Below are positions 8,250 to 17,291 of a stretch of DNA of 31,785 bases, piece after piece. The translations under genes were made by a program, and so were the position numbers. How positions within the stretch are numbered: the stretch's first letter is position 1; each line of letters opens with the position of its first letter. The notes below the pieces were generated by a model. That model did no database searches and was not told the DNA's origin. It worked only from the letters and a program-made list of their open reading frames with translations. Source of the stretch: SIG673 sp045658525 (lineage in GTDB: Bacteria > Bacillota > Clostridia > Oscillospirales > CAG-272); contig JAZOVD010000062.1 of NCBI GenBank assembly GCA_045658525.1, positions 1 through 31,785 on the forward strand. Reading direction: 5' to 3'.

Positions 8250-8264
8250 AGTAATGACAAAACA

Positions 8265-11200
8265 TCATTTTTCTACCACGTTGCCGTCTCCGAGAAGCTT
8301 TTTCAGCTCCGAGATAACGAACGGGGTCGCGTCTATTTTGAGATCCGCTCTTTGTACGTATTTCGAGCTTTCCGTTTCGTAAAAGATAACGGGAATGCTT
8401 CCGTCAAAGATACCTATAAGATTTATCGCTTTTTTAGCCTCTGCCGAGTTAGTAGAGCTGACCCGCAGAAAGAGCTTTGTGATCGGTTTGTTTGTAGTTT
8501 TAGGCGCAACCTCAGGCGCGGGTCTCTGATAACGCTTTTGGGGTGCGTTTTCAAGCTCCGCGAACGGAGACTGCCTGTGAGTATATCTGTCGTTGCTCCT
8601 CATGGGCGCGGCGGCTTTGAGGATAATTTTCGGGTCCTCCTCGTCGCGCAGACTTATCTCGCCGTAAACGGCTATGACCGTATCGGGGTTAAATAGCGGC
8701 ATATATTCCGTATAAAGCTTCGGGAAAACTATTATCTCTATCTCTCCCGTTCTGTCCTCCAAGGTGATGAACGCCATCGTTTCTCCGCTTTTGGTGTTCT
8801 TGGTCTTTTTCTCGGTAACTACACCCGTAAGCGCGATGCTCTGACCCTCGGAAAGCTCAGACGTCGGTGACATCTCGTCAAACGATGCCATGACCGATGC
8901 TATATATTTCGGGGCTATATCCTTTTCGTTTTCGGAATATTCGTCTGTTATGTGACCCGAAAAGTACATTCCCGAAGCCTCTTTTTCGAGGTTCAAAAGG
9001 ACCCGCAACGGAAATTCGGGTATATCGGAATATCCCTCCGAAAGCTCCTCTGTATCGTCCGCTCCGCCGAAAAGCGAAAGCTGACCCGTTACCGTTTCCT
9101 TTTTCTTATCACCTATCTTGGCAACGGTATCGTCAAGCTTTTCAAGAAGCCTGCTTCTGTAAACGCCAAGCTCGTCGAACGCTCCCGCTTTTATGAGCGT
9201 TTCAAGCTGGCGTCTGTTCATATCTCTGCCGTACATACGCTCGGCAAAGTCCGTAAACGAACGGAAAGCACCGTTGCTTAGGCGTTCCGTAAGCATACGC
9301 GCGACAAATCCTATACCAACGTTTTTGAGCGCGGAAAGGCCGTATCTTATGTTTTCACCGTCAGAGCTGAAATCAACCTCACTCTCGTTTACCGACGGTG
9401 GCAGAACACTTATTCCAAGTCTTGAAGCCTCTGCCATATATTCCGCTAATTTCGAGCGGTTTCCAAGCTCGCTCGTCATAAGAGCCGCAAGAAACTGCGC
9501 GGGGTAATGAGCTTTAAGATACGCCGTTCTGTACGCAAGCACAGAGTACGCCGCCGCGTGGCTCTTGTTGAACGCGTATCCCGCAAACGAAACTATCTCG
9601 TCAAACAGTGCCGCGGCCTTTTCCTCATCTATACCATTATCCTTACAGCCGACAAGGAACGCCTCTCTCTGCTCGGCTATTACCTCCGGCTTTTTCTTCG
9701 ATATTGCCTTACGGACTACGTCCGCGCGTCCAAACGAATACGAGGCGAGCCTTCTGAATATCTGCATGACCTGCTCCTGATAGACCACACAGCCGTAGGT
9801 CGAGTCAAGTATCTCGGAAAGCTCCGGAAGAAGGTATTCCACCTTGCCTGAACGTCGGTTCTCTATCAGCTTCGGGATATTGTCCATAGGACCGGGACGG
9901 TACATCGAAAGCGCAATCATTATATCGTCTATGCTTTCGGGTCGGAAGGTTACAAGCATCTGTCTCATCCCGCCCGATTCAAGCTGGAACACTCCGTCCG
10001 TCTGTCCCGCCTTTAACATGTCAAACGTCTTTTTATCGTTTTCGGGAACTGAGCATATATCAAAGCTCGGTTCTTTTTTGCGTATCATCTTCTCGGTATC
10101 GGCTATAACTGTAAGAGTTCTGAGTCCGAGGAAATCGAATTTCAGCAGTCCCAGCTCCGCTACCGTATCCATATCGTACTGAGTAACGCGCATCTCGCCG
10201 CTGACGGCAAGAGGAACGTACTCCGCGATAGGCTTATCGCTTATGACCACGCCCGCGGCGTGAGTTGAGGAATGGCGCGGCATACCTTCAAGTGCCTTTG
10301 CCGTTTCAACGAGCCTCGCAATATCGGTCGATGACTCTTTAAGCTCGCGGAACTCTTTGGTGTTTTCCGCTTCCGAGAGCGTAACTCCAAAACGCTTCGG
10401 CATAGCCTTAGCCACTCTGTCCCCGTCCTGATATGACAGTCCCATAGCTCTCGCGGCATCTCTTATCGCCGCCTTTGCCGCCATAGTACCGAAGGTTATT
10501 ATCTGCGACACCCTCTCGCTTCCGTACTTTTCGGTAACGTACTTAATTACCTCCTCACGGCGCATATAACAGAAATCTATATCAAAGTCAGGCATACTGA
10601 CCCTTTCGGGGTTAAGAAAACGCTCAAATATGAGGTCAAATCGCAGGGGGTCTATATCGGTTATATAGACAAGGTAAGCGATAAGGCTTCCCGCGCCCGA
10701 GCCTCTGCCGGGACCTACCGATATTCCGACAGATTTTGCGTATCCGACGAAATCGCTGACTATCAGATAATACTCCGCATATCCCATCTGAGTTATAACT
10801 GACAGCTCATAATCCATTCTTTCCCGATAATCACTTTCGGAAAATTTCCCCGAAAAGCTTATATCGCCCTTTTCAAGTCTTTTTTTAAGACCCTTCTCCG
10901 CAAGGGCGCGAAGATAGTCTCTCGGGTCACTTCCATCGGGGGTGTCAAACGCGGGGAGATAATATTTACCAAACGTAAAGTCAAAATTACAACGCTCGGC
11001 TATCTTTACCGTATTTTCTATCGCGTCGGGAAAATCCGAAAAAAGCTTTTCCATCTCCTCGGTGCTTTTATAATAAAACTCATTGGTCTCAAAGCCAATG
11101 GGTCTGCCGTCGGTTATACGGCTATTGGTCTGTATGCACATCATTATCGCCTGAGTGTCCGCGTCCGCGCGGCGGAGATAATGAACGTCGTTAGTCGCGA

Positions 11201-11804
11201 CGAGCGGTATTCCCGTCTTTTCCGATATGGTTTTCAGAACGGAATTGATCTTGGTCTGCTCGTCAAGGCCGTGCTGTTGGAGTTCAAGGTAGAAGTTATT
11301 CTGCCCGAATATATCGCGCATCTCCTCGGCTTCGTCAGTAGCTTCCGAGATTAGTCCAGCCGAAATAAGTCTCGGTATGCGACCCGCAAGGCAGGCTGAG
11401 AGCGCTATAAGTCCCTCGCTATGCTCACGCAGAAGCTCCTTATCCACTCTCGGCTTTATGTAAAAGCCCTCGGTAAAGCTTTTTGATACCATTTTTATGA
11501 GGTTACGGTAACCTGTTTCGTTTTTACAAAGGAGAACGAGGTGTGAGGCTTCCGCGTCCTCGGAGTACATCTTATCAAACCTTGTTCTCGGCGCGAGATA
11601 TACCTCACAACCGATTATCGGCTTTATCCCCTCGGCTTTGCAAGCCTTGTAAAACGCGACCGCGCCGTACATCGCGCCGTGGTCGGTGATAGCCAGAGCC
11701 GTATGACCCTCGGCTTTTGCCTTTTTAGCGAGATCCTTTATTCTGCAAGCGCCGTCGAGCAGACTGTATTCGCTATGCAGATGAAGATGTACGAAATCGC
11801 TCAT
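8265..11804 (-). CDS. dnaE: DNA polymerase III alpha subunit (DnaE)
   Basis: This 1179-residue replicative C-family polymerase has the usual domain order. The N-terminal PHP domain shows HLHLHSEYSLLDG at residues 6-18 and ITDHG at about 39-43. The palm has catalytic aspartates in PDFDIDF at 405-411 (D406 and D408), GPGRGSGAGS lies at about 364-373, and the fingers, a helix-hairpin-helix region and an OB-fold (about 985-1060, LTGVVTEKKTK...) follow. There is no inserted proofreading exonuclease, so this is DnaE rather than PolC. In Clostridia DnaE commonly works beside PolC. The start follows a near-perfect SD (AAGGAGG, 7 bases before ATG). It lies 23 bases after the upstream membrane-protein gene and appears to be last in the secA unit. 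Confidence 0.97.
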   Translation of the reverse strand: MSDFVHLHLHSEYSLLDGACRIKDLAKKAKAEGHTALAITDHGAMYGAVAFYKACKAEGIKPIIGCEVYLAPRTRFDKMYSEDAEASHLVLLCKNETGYRNLIKMVSKSFTEGFYIKPRVDKELLREHSEGLIALSACLAGRIPRLISAGLISEATDEAEEMRDIFGQNNFYLELQQHGLDEQTKINSVLKTISEKTGIPLVATNDVHYLRRADADTQAIMMCIQTNSRITDGRPIGFETNEFYYKSTEEMEKLFSDFPDAIENTVKIAERCNFDFTFGKYYLPAFDTPDGSDPRDYLRALAEKGLKKRLEKGDISFSGKFSESDYRERMDYELSVITQMGYAEYYLIVSDFVGYAKSVGISVGPGRGSGAGSLIAYLVYITDIDPLRFDLIFERFLNPERVSMPDFDIDFCYMRREEVIKYVTEKYGSERVSQIITFGTMAAKAAIRDAARAMGLSYQDGDRVAKAMPKRFGVTLSEAENTKEFRELKESSTDIARLVETAKALEGMPRHSSTHAAGVVISDKPIAEYVPLAVSGEMRVTQYDMDTVAELGLLKFDFLGLRTLTVIADTEKMIRKKEPSFDICSVPENDKKTFDMLKAGQTDGVFQLESGGMRQMLVTFRPESIDDIMIALSMYRPGPMDNIPKLIENRRSGKVEYLLPELSEILDSTYGCVVYQEQVMQIFRRLASYSFGRADVVRKAISKKKPEVIAEQREAFLVGCKDNGIDEEKAAALFDEIVSFAGYAFNKSHAAAYSVLAYRTAYLKAHYPAQFLAALMTSELGNRSKLAEYMAEASRLGISVLPPSVNESEVDFSSDGENIRYGLSALKNVGIGFVARMLTERLSNGAFRSFTDFAERMYGRDMNRRQLETLIKAGAFDELGVYRSRLLEKLDDTVAKIGDKKKETVTGQLSLFGGADDTEELSEGYSDIPEFPLRVLLNLEKEASGMYFSGHITDEYSENEKDIAPKYIASVMASFDEMSPTSELSEGQSIALTGVVTEKKTKNTKSGETMAFITLEDRTGEIEIIVFPKLYTEYMPLFNPDTVIAVYGEISLRDEEDPKIILKAAAPMRSNDRYTHRQSPFAELENAPQKRYQRPAPEVAPKTTNKPITKLFLRVSSTNSAEAKKAINLIGIFDGSIPVIFYETESSKYVQRADLKIDATPFVISELKKLLGDGNVVEK

Positions 11805-11827
11805 ACGCGCGCCTCCTTAGTTTAATT

Positions 11828-13156
11828 TCAGATAATATCCGTTACACGCTCGTATTTTCTCTTTACCGCCGCCGAAAGCGAGGAAAAGAACATAACTGAA
11901 ATGAATACGAACACTATATTTATAAGTGAATGCACCAACCTATACAGCGGTACGGGCAGAAGCAGTACCGAGAACAAAAGCGACGACAGAGCCGTTACGG
12001 CAAGCGCGACAGTATAGACTTTCAGCTTTATTTTCAGACTTTTTCTGAGCTTAACGTTTTCCTCCGCAGTTCTTATAAATCCAACGGGTGCTTCCCTTAC
12101 GCTATGCTCGTCCACGATTTTCATCATAGCGGAATACAGATATTTTGCGTAAAACGCAAGCGCTATCGCTTCCAGAACCGCTATCGCTATAACAAGCACG
12201 TATTCCCATACAAATTTTGTTATTATAAGCCTGAAAGGAGCGTAAAATCTTCTTTTCATAAAGCTGTTAAATACAAAGAAGTTTACCAGTGACAAAACGG
12301 TATATACCGAGCCGCTTATAAACGTATTTTTCGCGTCGGAAAGGTATTTTGCGCCCGCGTAAACCGCAAACACAGACATAGCCCCGAAAACGAAATCGGG
12401 TATTATGTTCACTCCGTCACCTATAATATCAAGAAGGAACACCCCAGCCACAGTAAATACCGCGCAGAAGAACATTATCGTGCGCCTTACAAAGAACTCG
12501 GGGTCGTCTATCTTCTTCTGCTCGTAAGCCGCCCTGACGCTTTCGCAAAACGCGTTTTCGCGCGAGAGCTTTCCTATGTAGCCAATAACCAACACGAACC
12601 AGAACACAGCGAATATCAGCGTTATAACGATATTGACCAGCGTAAGCAGTCCCGTGTACGCAGACCAAGTGTTTTTGAGCTGGTCCGTCGAGGTTATAAT
12701 ATCGTCTCCGCTCATATTGAGCACCGCACCGAGCTGTGGAAGGATAGACATAAATCCTCTCACCCCAAAGAACAGCATACTGACGAACTTTATTTCGGGG
12801 GATTCCTTGACGTTACCCGAATAACGTATATTCAGATACGCCATTCCGTCGTAAAGCGCAGGAAACGCCATCACCGCAAGACCGAACTCAATGACAGCAA
12901 ATATAAGGGTCACACTGAGCCTCATTACGTCGTCGAAGCTTCCGCTCGCGAAGAAGCACACCGTTCGTATTACCGAAACGTACGCCATATATTTAAAGTA
13001 AGGGCGCGCCGTATCAAGCTCGGGAGATACCGAGCTAAGGCGCGTAAGCGCGTAAAATATCGGTATGCAGCCAATAAAATCGGGCAATATATCAAGCACC
13101 GAGATCATTGGATTGAGCATAAAAAATATACCGAGTATTATGAGTTTAAGTTCCAT
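11828..13156 (-). CDS. Polytopic membrane protein of unknown function (442 aa)
   Basis: I do not recognise a named function. The protein has roughly ten to twelve hydrophobic segments spread over its whole length, with short loops and a charged stretch near residues 350-375. The N-terminus has the pattern MLNPMISVLDILPDFIG followed by a helix ending in ALTRLSSV, then charged residues and A-R. The same general arrangement (hydrophobic helix, I/V-LP, G, A-x-x-RLS) begins the next gene upstream, so the two appear distantly related at their N-termini. Proteins starting with an NP...DILPDFIGY block are, from memory, common and uncharacterised in Clostridia. It lies 16 bases after its neighbour and 23 before dnaE, so it is probably co-transcribed with secA and dnaE. 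The SD is weak (GAGAAAG). Confidence 0.7.
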   Translation of the reverse strand: MELKLIILGIFFMLNPMISVLDILPDFIGCIPIFYALTRLSSVSPELDTARPYFKYMAYVSVIRTVCFFASGSFDDVMRLSVTLIFAVIEFGLAVMAFPALYDGMAYLNIRYSGNVKESPEIKFVSMLFFGVRGFMSILPQLGAVLNMSGDDIITSTDQLKNTWSAYTGLLTLVNIVITLIFAVFWFVLVIGYIGKLSRENAFCESVRAAYEQKKIDDPEFFVRRTIMFFCAVFTVAGVFLLDIIGDGVNIIPDFVFGAMSVFAVYAGAKYLSDAKNTFISGSVYTVLSLVNFFVFNSFMKRRFYAPFRLIITKFVWEYVLVIAIAVLEAIALAFYAKYLYSAMMKIVDEHSVREAPVGFIRTAEENVKLRKSLKIKLKVYTVALAVTALSSLLFSVLLLPVPLYRLVHSLINIVFVFISVMFFSSLSAAVKRKYERVTDII

Positions 13157-13172
13157 AAACGTTCATTCTTTC

Positions 13173-13820
13173 TCATTTTTTGCGTTTTTTCTTCTTTTTC
13201 TTTGAGTGAGACACGCTTTGCGGACGGCTTTCCGTCGCCTTTTCGCTCTCTCCGTCCACGTCTGGCGCTATTCCGAGATAACAGGTTATTATCATCCAAA
13301 GGTTAAGAACTCTCCATATAACTCCGAGAGCAAACGGGTACGCAAGGAGTATCTCAAAGCCTTTAAAAATGTGCGGCACGAAAAGCGAGAGCGCGCTCAT
13401 TATCATCTCGAAAGCGAAATAGACGAACATGACCGCCATATTTCTGCTCGCGTGCTTTTCAAGCGCGGGTATTTCCGCGTTTGCGCCCATAGCCTTTACT
13501 CCGAGATAGGTAAAGAACATTACTCCCATCTCAGCGCACTCGTTAAGCAGTCTTACCGTGTTATACGAATATAAGTACGCCTTGGTCTCCGATGCTCCGT
13601 TTACCGCCGAAGCGTATATCTGAAACGCAAGTAAAGCCACGCCAAGAGGTATCGCAAAAAACAATACTCTTTTCGCTTTTCCAAACGCCGCCTCGTACCT
13701 TGAAAGCCGAAGCATAGCAAACAACATTATCAGATAACCCGCCGCAGGAAGTACGGTTATATTTCCCACGGGAATGGAAAACATAAGCAGGTATCCGATA
13801 AATAACCATTCAAAACGCAT
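13173..13820 (-). CDS. Small polytopic membrane protein with a lysine-rich tail (215 aa)
   Basis: I do not recognise a named function. Five or six hydrophobic segments occupy residues 1-185. The C-terminus is short, charged and cytoplasmic in appearance, ending in a run of lysines and arginines (SKKKKKKRKK). The first 60 residues share the layout of the following gene's N-terminus: hydrophobic helix, then VLPAAGY, another helix with AMLRLS, then charged residues ending in A-K. The start ATG at 13820 has AAAGGA about 9 bases upstream and sits 14 bases after the secA stop, which makes co-transcription with secA very likely. The basic tail could contact nucleic acid, the ribosome or acidic lipids, but this is only inference. 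Confidence 0.65.
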   Translation of the reverse strand: MRFEWLFIGYLLMFSIPVGNITVLPAAGYLIMLFAMLRLSRYEAAFGKAKRVLFFAIPLGVALLAFQIYASAVNGASETKAYLYSYNTVRLLNECAEMGVMFFTYLGVKAMGANAEIPALEKHASRNMAVMFVYFAFEMIMSALSLFVPHIFKGFEILLAYPFALGVIWRVLNLWMIITCYLGIAPDVDGESEKATESRPQSVSHSKKKKKKRKK

Positions 13821-13834
13821 ATTTTGTTTATCCT

Positions 13835-16603
13835 TTAATCTACGAGATCCTTACCGCAGCATCTCTTGTATTTTTTACCGCTTCCGCACGGACAGGGTGC
13901 GTTCTTTGCCACTCCGCCCTTCTTGATAACCACGGTCTTGCTTCCATTTTCCGCCTTTGAAGCGTCGGTAAAGTTCTCACCCGTTACCTTTGCGACCTCT
14001 TTACGCTCAACGGCTGCCGCTGGCACTACCGTAAGCACCTTGCGGACGGTATCCTCGCGTATGCCTATTATCATCTCATCGAACATATCCGCTCCCGTTA
14101 TACGGAACTCGGTTATGGGGTTACGCTGAGCGTAGGCTTGAAGTCCTATGCTTCCTTTCAGGTCGTCCATAGCATCAAGGTGGTCTATCCACTTGGTATC
14201 GACACTTCTGAGAAGTATGACTCTTTCGACCTCTTTGAGGTCCTCTCCGAACATCTCTTTACGCTCGTCGTAAAGCTTATACGCTCTTTCAAGAAGCTCG
14301 TTTTCTACCTCGGACGGGTCAAGGCTTTCAAGCTCTTCCTCGGTATATCTGAGGCTGTCCGAATTACAAAGCACGCCGAAGAAATGATTGCGAAGCTCGT
14401 CTATTCTCCAAGCCTCAGGCTCGTCCTCCGGCATACAGGAGCTTACCGCTTCCTTTACCGAGCTTGCTATCATCGACTTTATGGTCTCCGTAAGATCCGC
14501 TCCGTCAAGAACCTCGTCACGCTGCTTGTAGATTATCTTTCTCTGCTCGTTCATTACGTCGTCGTAGCTAAGGACATTCTTTCTTCTCTGGAAGTTCTGT
14601 CCTTCAAGCTGCTTCTGAGCGCGCTCGATAGCTCCCGAAAGTATTCCCGCCTCGATAGGCTGATCTTCCATACCGAGTCTGCCTACCAGTCCTATAACGC
14701 GTTCCGATCCGAACAAACGCATAAGATCGTCTTCGAGCGAGAGGAAGAAACGGCTCTCTCCGGGGTCGCCCTGACGTCCCGCACGTCCGCGGAGCTGGTT
14801 ATCTATACGGCGGCTCTCGTGGCGTTCAGTACCTATTATGAAAAGTCCGCCCGCTTCCTTTACCTTATCGGCAAGCGGCTCTATGACAGCTCTGTGTTTT
14901 TCGTAGAGCTTTTTATATACCTCGCGTGCTTTCAGCACCTCGTCGCTTACGGAAGCCGACGAGCCTACCGCCGCGCCTATCATCTCATCATCGTAAAGCG
15001 GAAGATTGGTCTCGGGATCAACGAGCGAACGCATCTCTACCTTAGCAAGATGCTCCGCGTTACCGCCAAGCATAATATCCGTTCCGCGTCCCGCCATATT
15101 CGTCGCTATCGTGACCGCACCAAGCTTACCTGCCTCGGCTACTATCTCCGCTTCCTTTGCGTGCTGCTTAGCGTTAAGGACCTTATGCGGTATGCCCTTT
15201 TTGTCGAGCATCTTTGAAACAAGCTCGGATTTATCTACCGACACCGTACCTACAAGAACAGGCTGACCCTTAGCGTGACACTCCTCTACCTGCGCGCAGA
15301 TAGCCTTGTACTTTGCCTCAACAGTTCTGTAAACTCTGTCGGGGTAGTCCTTTCTTATCATCGGCATATTCGTCGGTATCTCGACTACGTCAAGCGCGTA
15401 TATCTCACGGAACTCCATATCCTCCGTAAGCGCTGTTCCCGTCATACCAGAAAGCTTCCTGTACAGTCTGAAATAGTTCTGGAAGGTTATAGTAGCAAGA
15501 GTCTTGGACTCCTTCTGGATCTTTACGTTTTCCTTTGCTTCTATCGCCTGATGCAGACCGTCGCTATAACGCCTACCCGGCATAAGACGTCCCGTAAATC
15601 CGTCAACTATAACGACCTTGCCGTCGTGAACTATATAATCCTCGTCACGGTGCATTATCGCACGCGCTCTGATAGCCTGATTTATGTGGTGAGCGAGAAC
15701 CGAGTTTTCGGGGTCGGAAAGGTTATCGACAGAAAAGAATTTTTCAGCCTTTTTGACTCCTGTTGACGTAAGTACCGTGCTTCTCGCCTTTTCGTCAACG
15801 GTATAGTCGTACAACGCTTCCACTTCCTCGTTTATGGTCTTTGAGTCAAGCTCTTTGTTTTTAAATTCTTTTAAGGTACGAACGAACTTGCACGCCTTTT
15901 CGTACAGATCCGTTGATTCGTCGCCCTCGCCCGAAATTATAAGCGGAGTTCTCGCCTCGTCTATAAGTATGGAGTCAACCTCGTCAACTATTGCAAAGGC
16001 GTGACCTCTCTGCACCTTTCTCTCTTTATAGATGACCATATTGTCACGCAGGTAGTCAAAGCCGAACTCGTTATTCGTTCCGTAGGTTATATCGCAAAGA
16101 TAAGCCTGTTTCTTTTCTTCCTTGCTCTGATTATGAAGAAGAAGTCCGACGGAAAGTCCCATAAAATTATAGACTCTGCCCATCTCCTCGCAGCCGACTC
16201 TCGCAAGGTACTCGTTTACGGTAACTATGTGAACTCCGTTACCCGTAAGAGCGTTGAGATACGCGGGGAGAACGGCAACGAGAGTCTTACCCTCACCGGT
16301 TTTCATCTCCGCTATTCTGCCCTGATGAAGTATGATTCCACCTATGAGCTGTACCTTGAACGGACGTTTTCCGAGAACTCTGTCCGCCGCCTCTCTTACC
16401 GCCGCGAAAGCGTCAACGAGAATATCGTCAAGCGTTTCTCCGTTCGCAAGACGGTTTTTAAGAGTATCGGTAACGGCGCGCAGCTCGTCATCTGACATCT
16501 CCGAATATTTATCGGCAAGCTTTTCTATACGCTCGACCGTGTTTTTTATATGCTTTATCTGTCTCTGGCTGTAAGTTCCGAATATTTTTGTTAAAAGACC
16601 CAT
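13835..16603 (-). CDS. secA: Preprotein translocase ATPase SecA
   Basis: SecA drives proteins through the SecYEG channel by ATP hydrolysis. The 922-residue protein has Walker A MKTGEGKT at about 100-107, the DEAD-like motif VDEVDSILIDEARTPL, a helicase domain with TNMAGRGTDIMLGG, and QLRGRAGRQGDPGESRF in the second nucleotide-binding fold. The C-terminus is the zinc-binding motif CPCGSGKKYKRCC (CxCxnCC), which contacts SecB or ribosomes in other species. I chose ATG 16603 (MGLLTKIFG), the usual SecA beginning, with GAGGT about 10 bases upstream. The longer reading from 16633 adds ten residues unlike SecA. It is the first gene of the secA-orf-orf-dnaE unit, with its own promoter. Confidence 0.98.
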   Translation of the reverse strand: MGLLTKIFGTYSQRQIKHIKNTVERIEKLADKYSEMSDDELRAVTDTLKNRLANGETLDDILVDAFAAVREAADRVLGKRPFKVQLIGGIILHQGRIAEMKTGEGKTLVAVLPAYLNALTGNGVHIVTVNEYLARVGCEEMGRVYNFMGLSVGLLLHNQSKEEKKQAYLCDITYGTNNEFGFDYLRDNMVIYKERKVQRGHAFAIVDEVDSILIDEARTPLIISGEGDESTDLYEKACKFVRTLKEFKNKELDSKTINEEVEALYDYTVDEKARSTVLTSTGVKKAEKFFSVDNLSDPENSVLAHHINQAIRARAIMHRDEDYIVHDGKVVIVDGFTGRLMPGRRYSDGLHQAIEAKENVKIQKESKTLATITFQNYFRLYRKLSGMTGTALTEDMEFREIYALDVVEIPTNMPMIRKDYPDRVYRTVEAKYKAICAQVEECHAKGQPVLVGTVSVDKSELVSKMLDKKGIPHKVLNAKQHAKEAEIVAEAGKLGAVTIATNMAGRGTDIMLGGNAEHLAKVEMRSLVDPETNLPLYDDEMIGAAVGSSASVSDEVLKAREVYKKLYEKHRAVIEPLADKVKEAGGLFIIGTERHESRRIDNQLRGRAGRQGDPGESRFFLSLEDDLMRLFGSERVIGLVGRLGMEDQPIEAGILSGAIERAQKQLEGQNFQRRKNVLSYDDVMNEQRKIIYKQRDEVLDGADLTETIKSMIASSVKEAVSSCMPEDEPEAWRIDELRNHFFGVLCNSDSLRYTEEELESLDPSEVENELLERAYKLYDERKEMFGEDLKEVERVILLRSVDTKWIDHLDAMDDLKGSIGLQAYAQRNPITEFRITGADMFDEMIIGIREDTVRKVLTVVPAAAVERKEVAKVTGENFTDASKAENGSKTVVIKKGGVAKNAPCPCGSGKKYKRCCGKDLVD

Positions 16604-16663
16604 AGTGTCAGTTACCTCGCTTATATGCGGCATATTTTATACTGCTTTAATTATATACTATAA

Positions 16664-16692
16664 AATATACTTATCTAATAATATTTTGTAAA
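16664..16692 (-). promoter_or_regulatory. Sigma-A-type promoter of the secA unit
   Basis: Read on the minus strand, TTTACA (16692-16687) and TATATT (16669-16664) are separated by 17 bases in a very AT-rich stretch. The start site would be near 16657, giving a leader of about 55 bases before secA. Other TATA-like hexamers lie nearby, so the exact start is uncertain. Confidence 0.6.
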
Positions 16693-16729
16693 TAATATTT
16701 CACCGAGCCGCATTTTATCGTCAAAAAGC

Positions 16730-16757
16730 TTGAATTTACGGAAAAATATGATATAAT
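16730..16757 (+). promoter_or_regulatory. Sigma-A-type promoter of trmL
   Basis: TTGAAT (16730-16735) and a perfect TATAAT (16752-16757) are separated by 16 bases. The start site would be about 16764, roughly 23 bases before the trmL ATG, with SD AAAGGA in between. Confidence 0.75.
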
Positions 16758-16786
16758 GTTCATATCACGCTTTTGAAAGGACAGTT

Positions 16787-17254
16787 ATGGCAGACCTTAA
16801 TCTTGTTTTGGTAGAACCCGAGATACCACAGAATACGGGTAACGTCGCGCGCACCTGCGCGGTAACAGGGGCGGCACTCCATCTCGTAAAGCCTATGGGC
16901 TTTGAAATAGATGACCGCAAATTGAAGCGCGCGGGTCTCGATTATTGGGACAAGCTCGACATCACTTATTATGAAAGTCTCGACGATTTTCTGCGTATAA
17001 ACGGAGGCGAGGAGCTTTTCTTCTTTTCGACCAAGGCAACCAAGGCTCATAGCGATATAGCTTACCCCAAGCGTTGCTTTCTCGTATTCGGAAAGGAGAC
17101 TGCGGGGCTTCCGAGATCGCTCGTTGAATCTAACCCCGAACGCGCCGTTCGCATTCCTATGCGTAGCGAGCTGCGTTGTCTCAACCTTTCAAACTCCGTT
17201 GCGATCGGAGCATACGAGGTGCTTCGCCAATGGGGTTATCCCGAGCTTGGATAA
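16787..17254 (+). CDS. trmL: tRNA (cytidine(34)-2'-O)-methyltransferase TrmL
   Basis: This 155-residue SPOUT-class methyltransferase has the length of the minimal YibK/CspR/TrmL type. It opens with LVLVEPEIPQNTGNVART, the first conserved block of that family. Near residue 105 it has FGKETAGLP (motif 2), and it ends with the trefoil-knot segment IPM...RCLNLSNSVAIGAYE, whose RxLNLS block forms the SAM-binding knot. TrmL methylates the ribose of the wobble base in certain leucine tRNAs, as a dimer in the cytoplasm. The ATG is preceded by AAAGGA at normal spacing. It is a single-gene unit, diverging from secA and ending at a two-way terminator shared with the CvpA-like gene. Confidence 0.93.
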   Translation: MADLNLVLVEPEIPQNTGNVARTCAVTGAALHLVKPMGFEIDDRKLKRAGLDYWDKLDITYYESLDDFLRINGGEELFFFSTKATKAHSDIAYPKRCFLVFGKETAGLPRSLVESNPERAVRIPMRSELRCLNLSNSVAIGAYEVLRQWGYPELG

Positions 17255-17257
17255 TAC

Positions 17258-17288
17258 AAAAACGCTGACGCATCGCGTCAGCGTTTTT
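17258..17288. terminator. Two-way intrinsic terminator between trmL and the CvpA-like gene
   Basis: A perfect 14-base inverted repeat (AAAAACGCTGACGC / GCGTCAGCGTTTTT, 17258-17271 and 17275-17288) has an ATC loop. The A-run and T-run at its feet make it work in either direction. It ends four bases from the stop of the minus-strand gene. Confidence 0.93.
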
Positions 17289-17291
17289 CAT

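Noticed and set aside
8072..8260. 62-codon minus-strand frame through the palindromic repeat
   Set aside because: Its translation (VILSEV...ANATLRMT) is the typical product of reading this non-coding repeat family.
14138..15217. 359-codon plus-strand frame inside secA
   Set aside because: Lies wholly antisense to a clear SecA and has no domain or plausible ribosome site.
16604..16633. Ten-residue upstream extension of SecA
   Set aside because: The residues do not resemble a SecA start, whereas MGLLTKIFG at 16603 does.
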